Source of the DNA: Tannerella sp. | GTDB lineage: Bacteria; Bacteroidota; Bacteroidia; Bacteroidales; Tannerellaceae | NCBI GenBank assembly: GCA_031262895.1 | Contig: JAISGW010000101.1 | Location: 1 to 6,219 of the forward strand | Direction: 5' to 3' | Length of the DNA stretch: 6,219 nt | Shown here: piece by piece, positions 6,067-6,219 of the stretch | Position numbering within the stretch: position 1 is the first letter of the stretch | How the letters are laid out: each line of letters starts with the position of its first letter | Notes under the pieces: generated by a model | What the model was told of the DNA's origin: nothing | What the model saw: only the letters and a program-made list of their open reading frames with translations | Database searches by the model: none | Position numbers and translations under genes: made by a program

Positions 6067-6219
6067 TTATTGGTTAGATGGTATGGTTTTGAAAACATAG
6101 CCCTCGCCCAAGAGCCATTCTATGCTCCGGGGGAGGGCCGCTTTCATGTTTTTTTCGGCTTTCAGGGAATCATGGAAAACGATGATGGAGCCGTTGCGGG
6201 TATATCGCTTCACGTTGCC
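6067..6219 (-). CDS. Polysaccharide deacetylase (NodB/CE4 family), C-terminal 50 residues only
   Basis: The frame enters from the right edge and ends at a TAA at 6069-6067. The 50 visible residues include SIIVFHDSLKAEKNMKAALP, which matches the last conserved motif of NodB-type deacetylases: two or three hydrophobic residues followed by His-Asp (here H16-D17 of the fragment). In the family this His acts as the catalytic acid. It is followed by the usual terminal helix and strand (SIEWLLGEGYVFKTI). Such enzymes remove acetyl groups from N-acetylated sugars in peptidoglycan or other envelope glycans. The metal-binding motifs would lie upstream, outside the window, so activity and substrate cannot be judged. 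The 9-base gap to the peptidase gene indicates one transcript. The call rests on a short fragment but the motif match is good. Confidence 0.8.
   Translation of the reverse strand, partial: GNVKRYTRNGSIIVFHDSLKAEKNMKAALPRSIEWLLGEGYVFKTIPSNQ

Overview
The window carries four genes, all read from the minus strand. It looks chromosomal and comes from a Bacteroidota member, most likely the order Bacteroidales. Three things support this: a long TamB protein whose C-terminal blocks match the Bacteroidales form of the family, a secreted S37-type serine peptidase of the kind common in that group, and a TATCTTTG promoter box (Bacteroidota -7 consensus TAnnTTTG) upstream of one gene. The coding DNA is GC-rich by eye, while the intergenic stretch at about 160-300 is clearly AT-rich. 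I cannot name the species.

Layout, from right to left in the direction of transcription. Bases 6219-6067 hold the last 50 codons of a polysaccharide deacetylase (NodB/CE4 fold) that enters from the right edge. After 9 bases comes a complete 429-residue signal-peptide-bearing serine peptidase (6057-4768) with a visible Ser-Asp-His triad. After 12 more bases comes tamB (4755-382, 1457 residues), which starts at a GTG behind an AGAAGG ribosome-binding site. The tight spacing implies one operon, and all three products are expected in the cell envelope: wall or glycan modification, periplasmic peptide hydrolysis, and an inner-to-outer membrane bridge for outer-membrane biogenesis. The operon promoter lies outside the window.

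Bases 160-381 form the only gene-free stretch. Its left part holds a promoter and an AT-rich array of 42-base tandem repeats (two full units and one partial), each full unit containing an ATCCAC/GTGGAT inverted repeat. Its right part, next to the tamB stop, is GC-rich and has two short hairpins. The array sits directly upstream of a fourth gene, of which only the first 53 codons (159-1) are present and which I do not recognise. The repeat array is the most interesting item: it looks like a multi-site operator for that gene, or alternatively a cluster of DnaA-box-like sites. The rest of the window is ordinary envelope gene content, and I see no convincing new multi-gene system.
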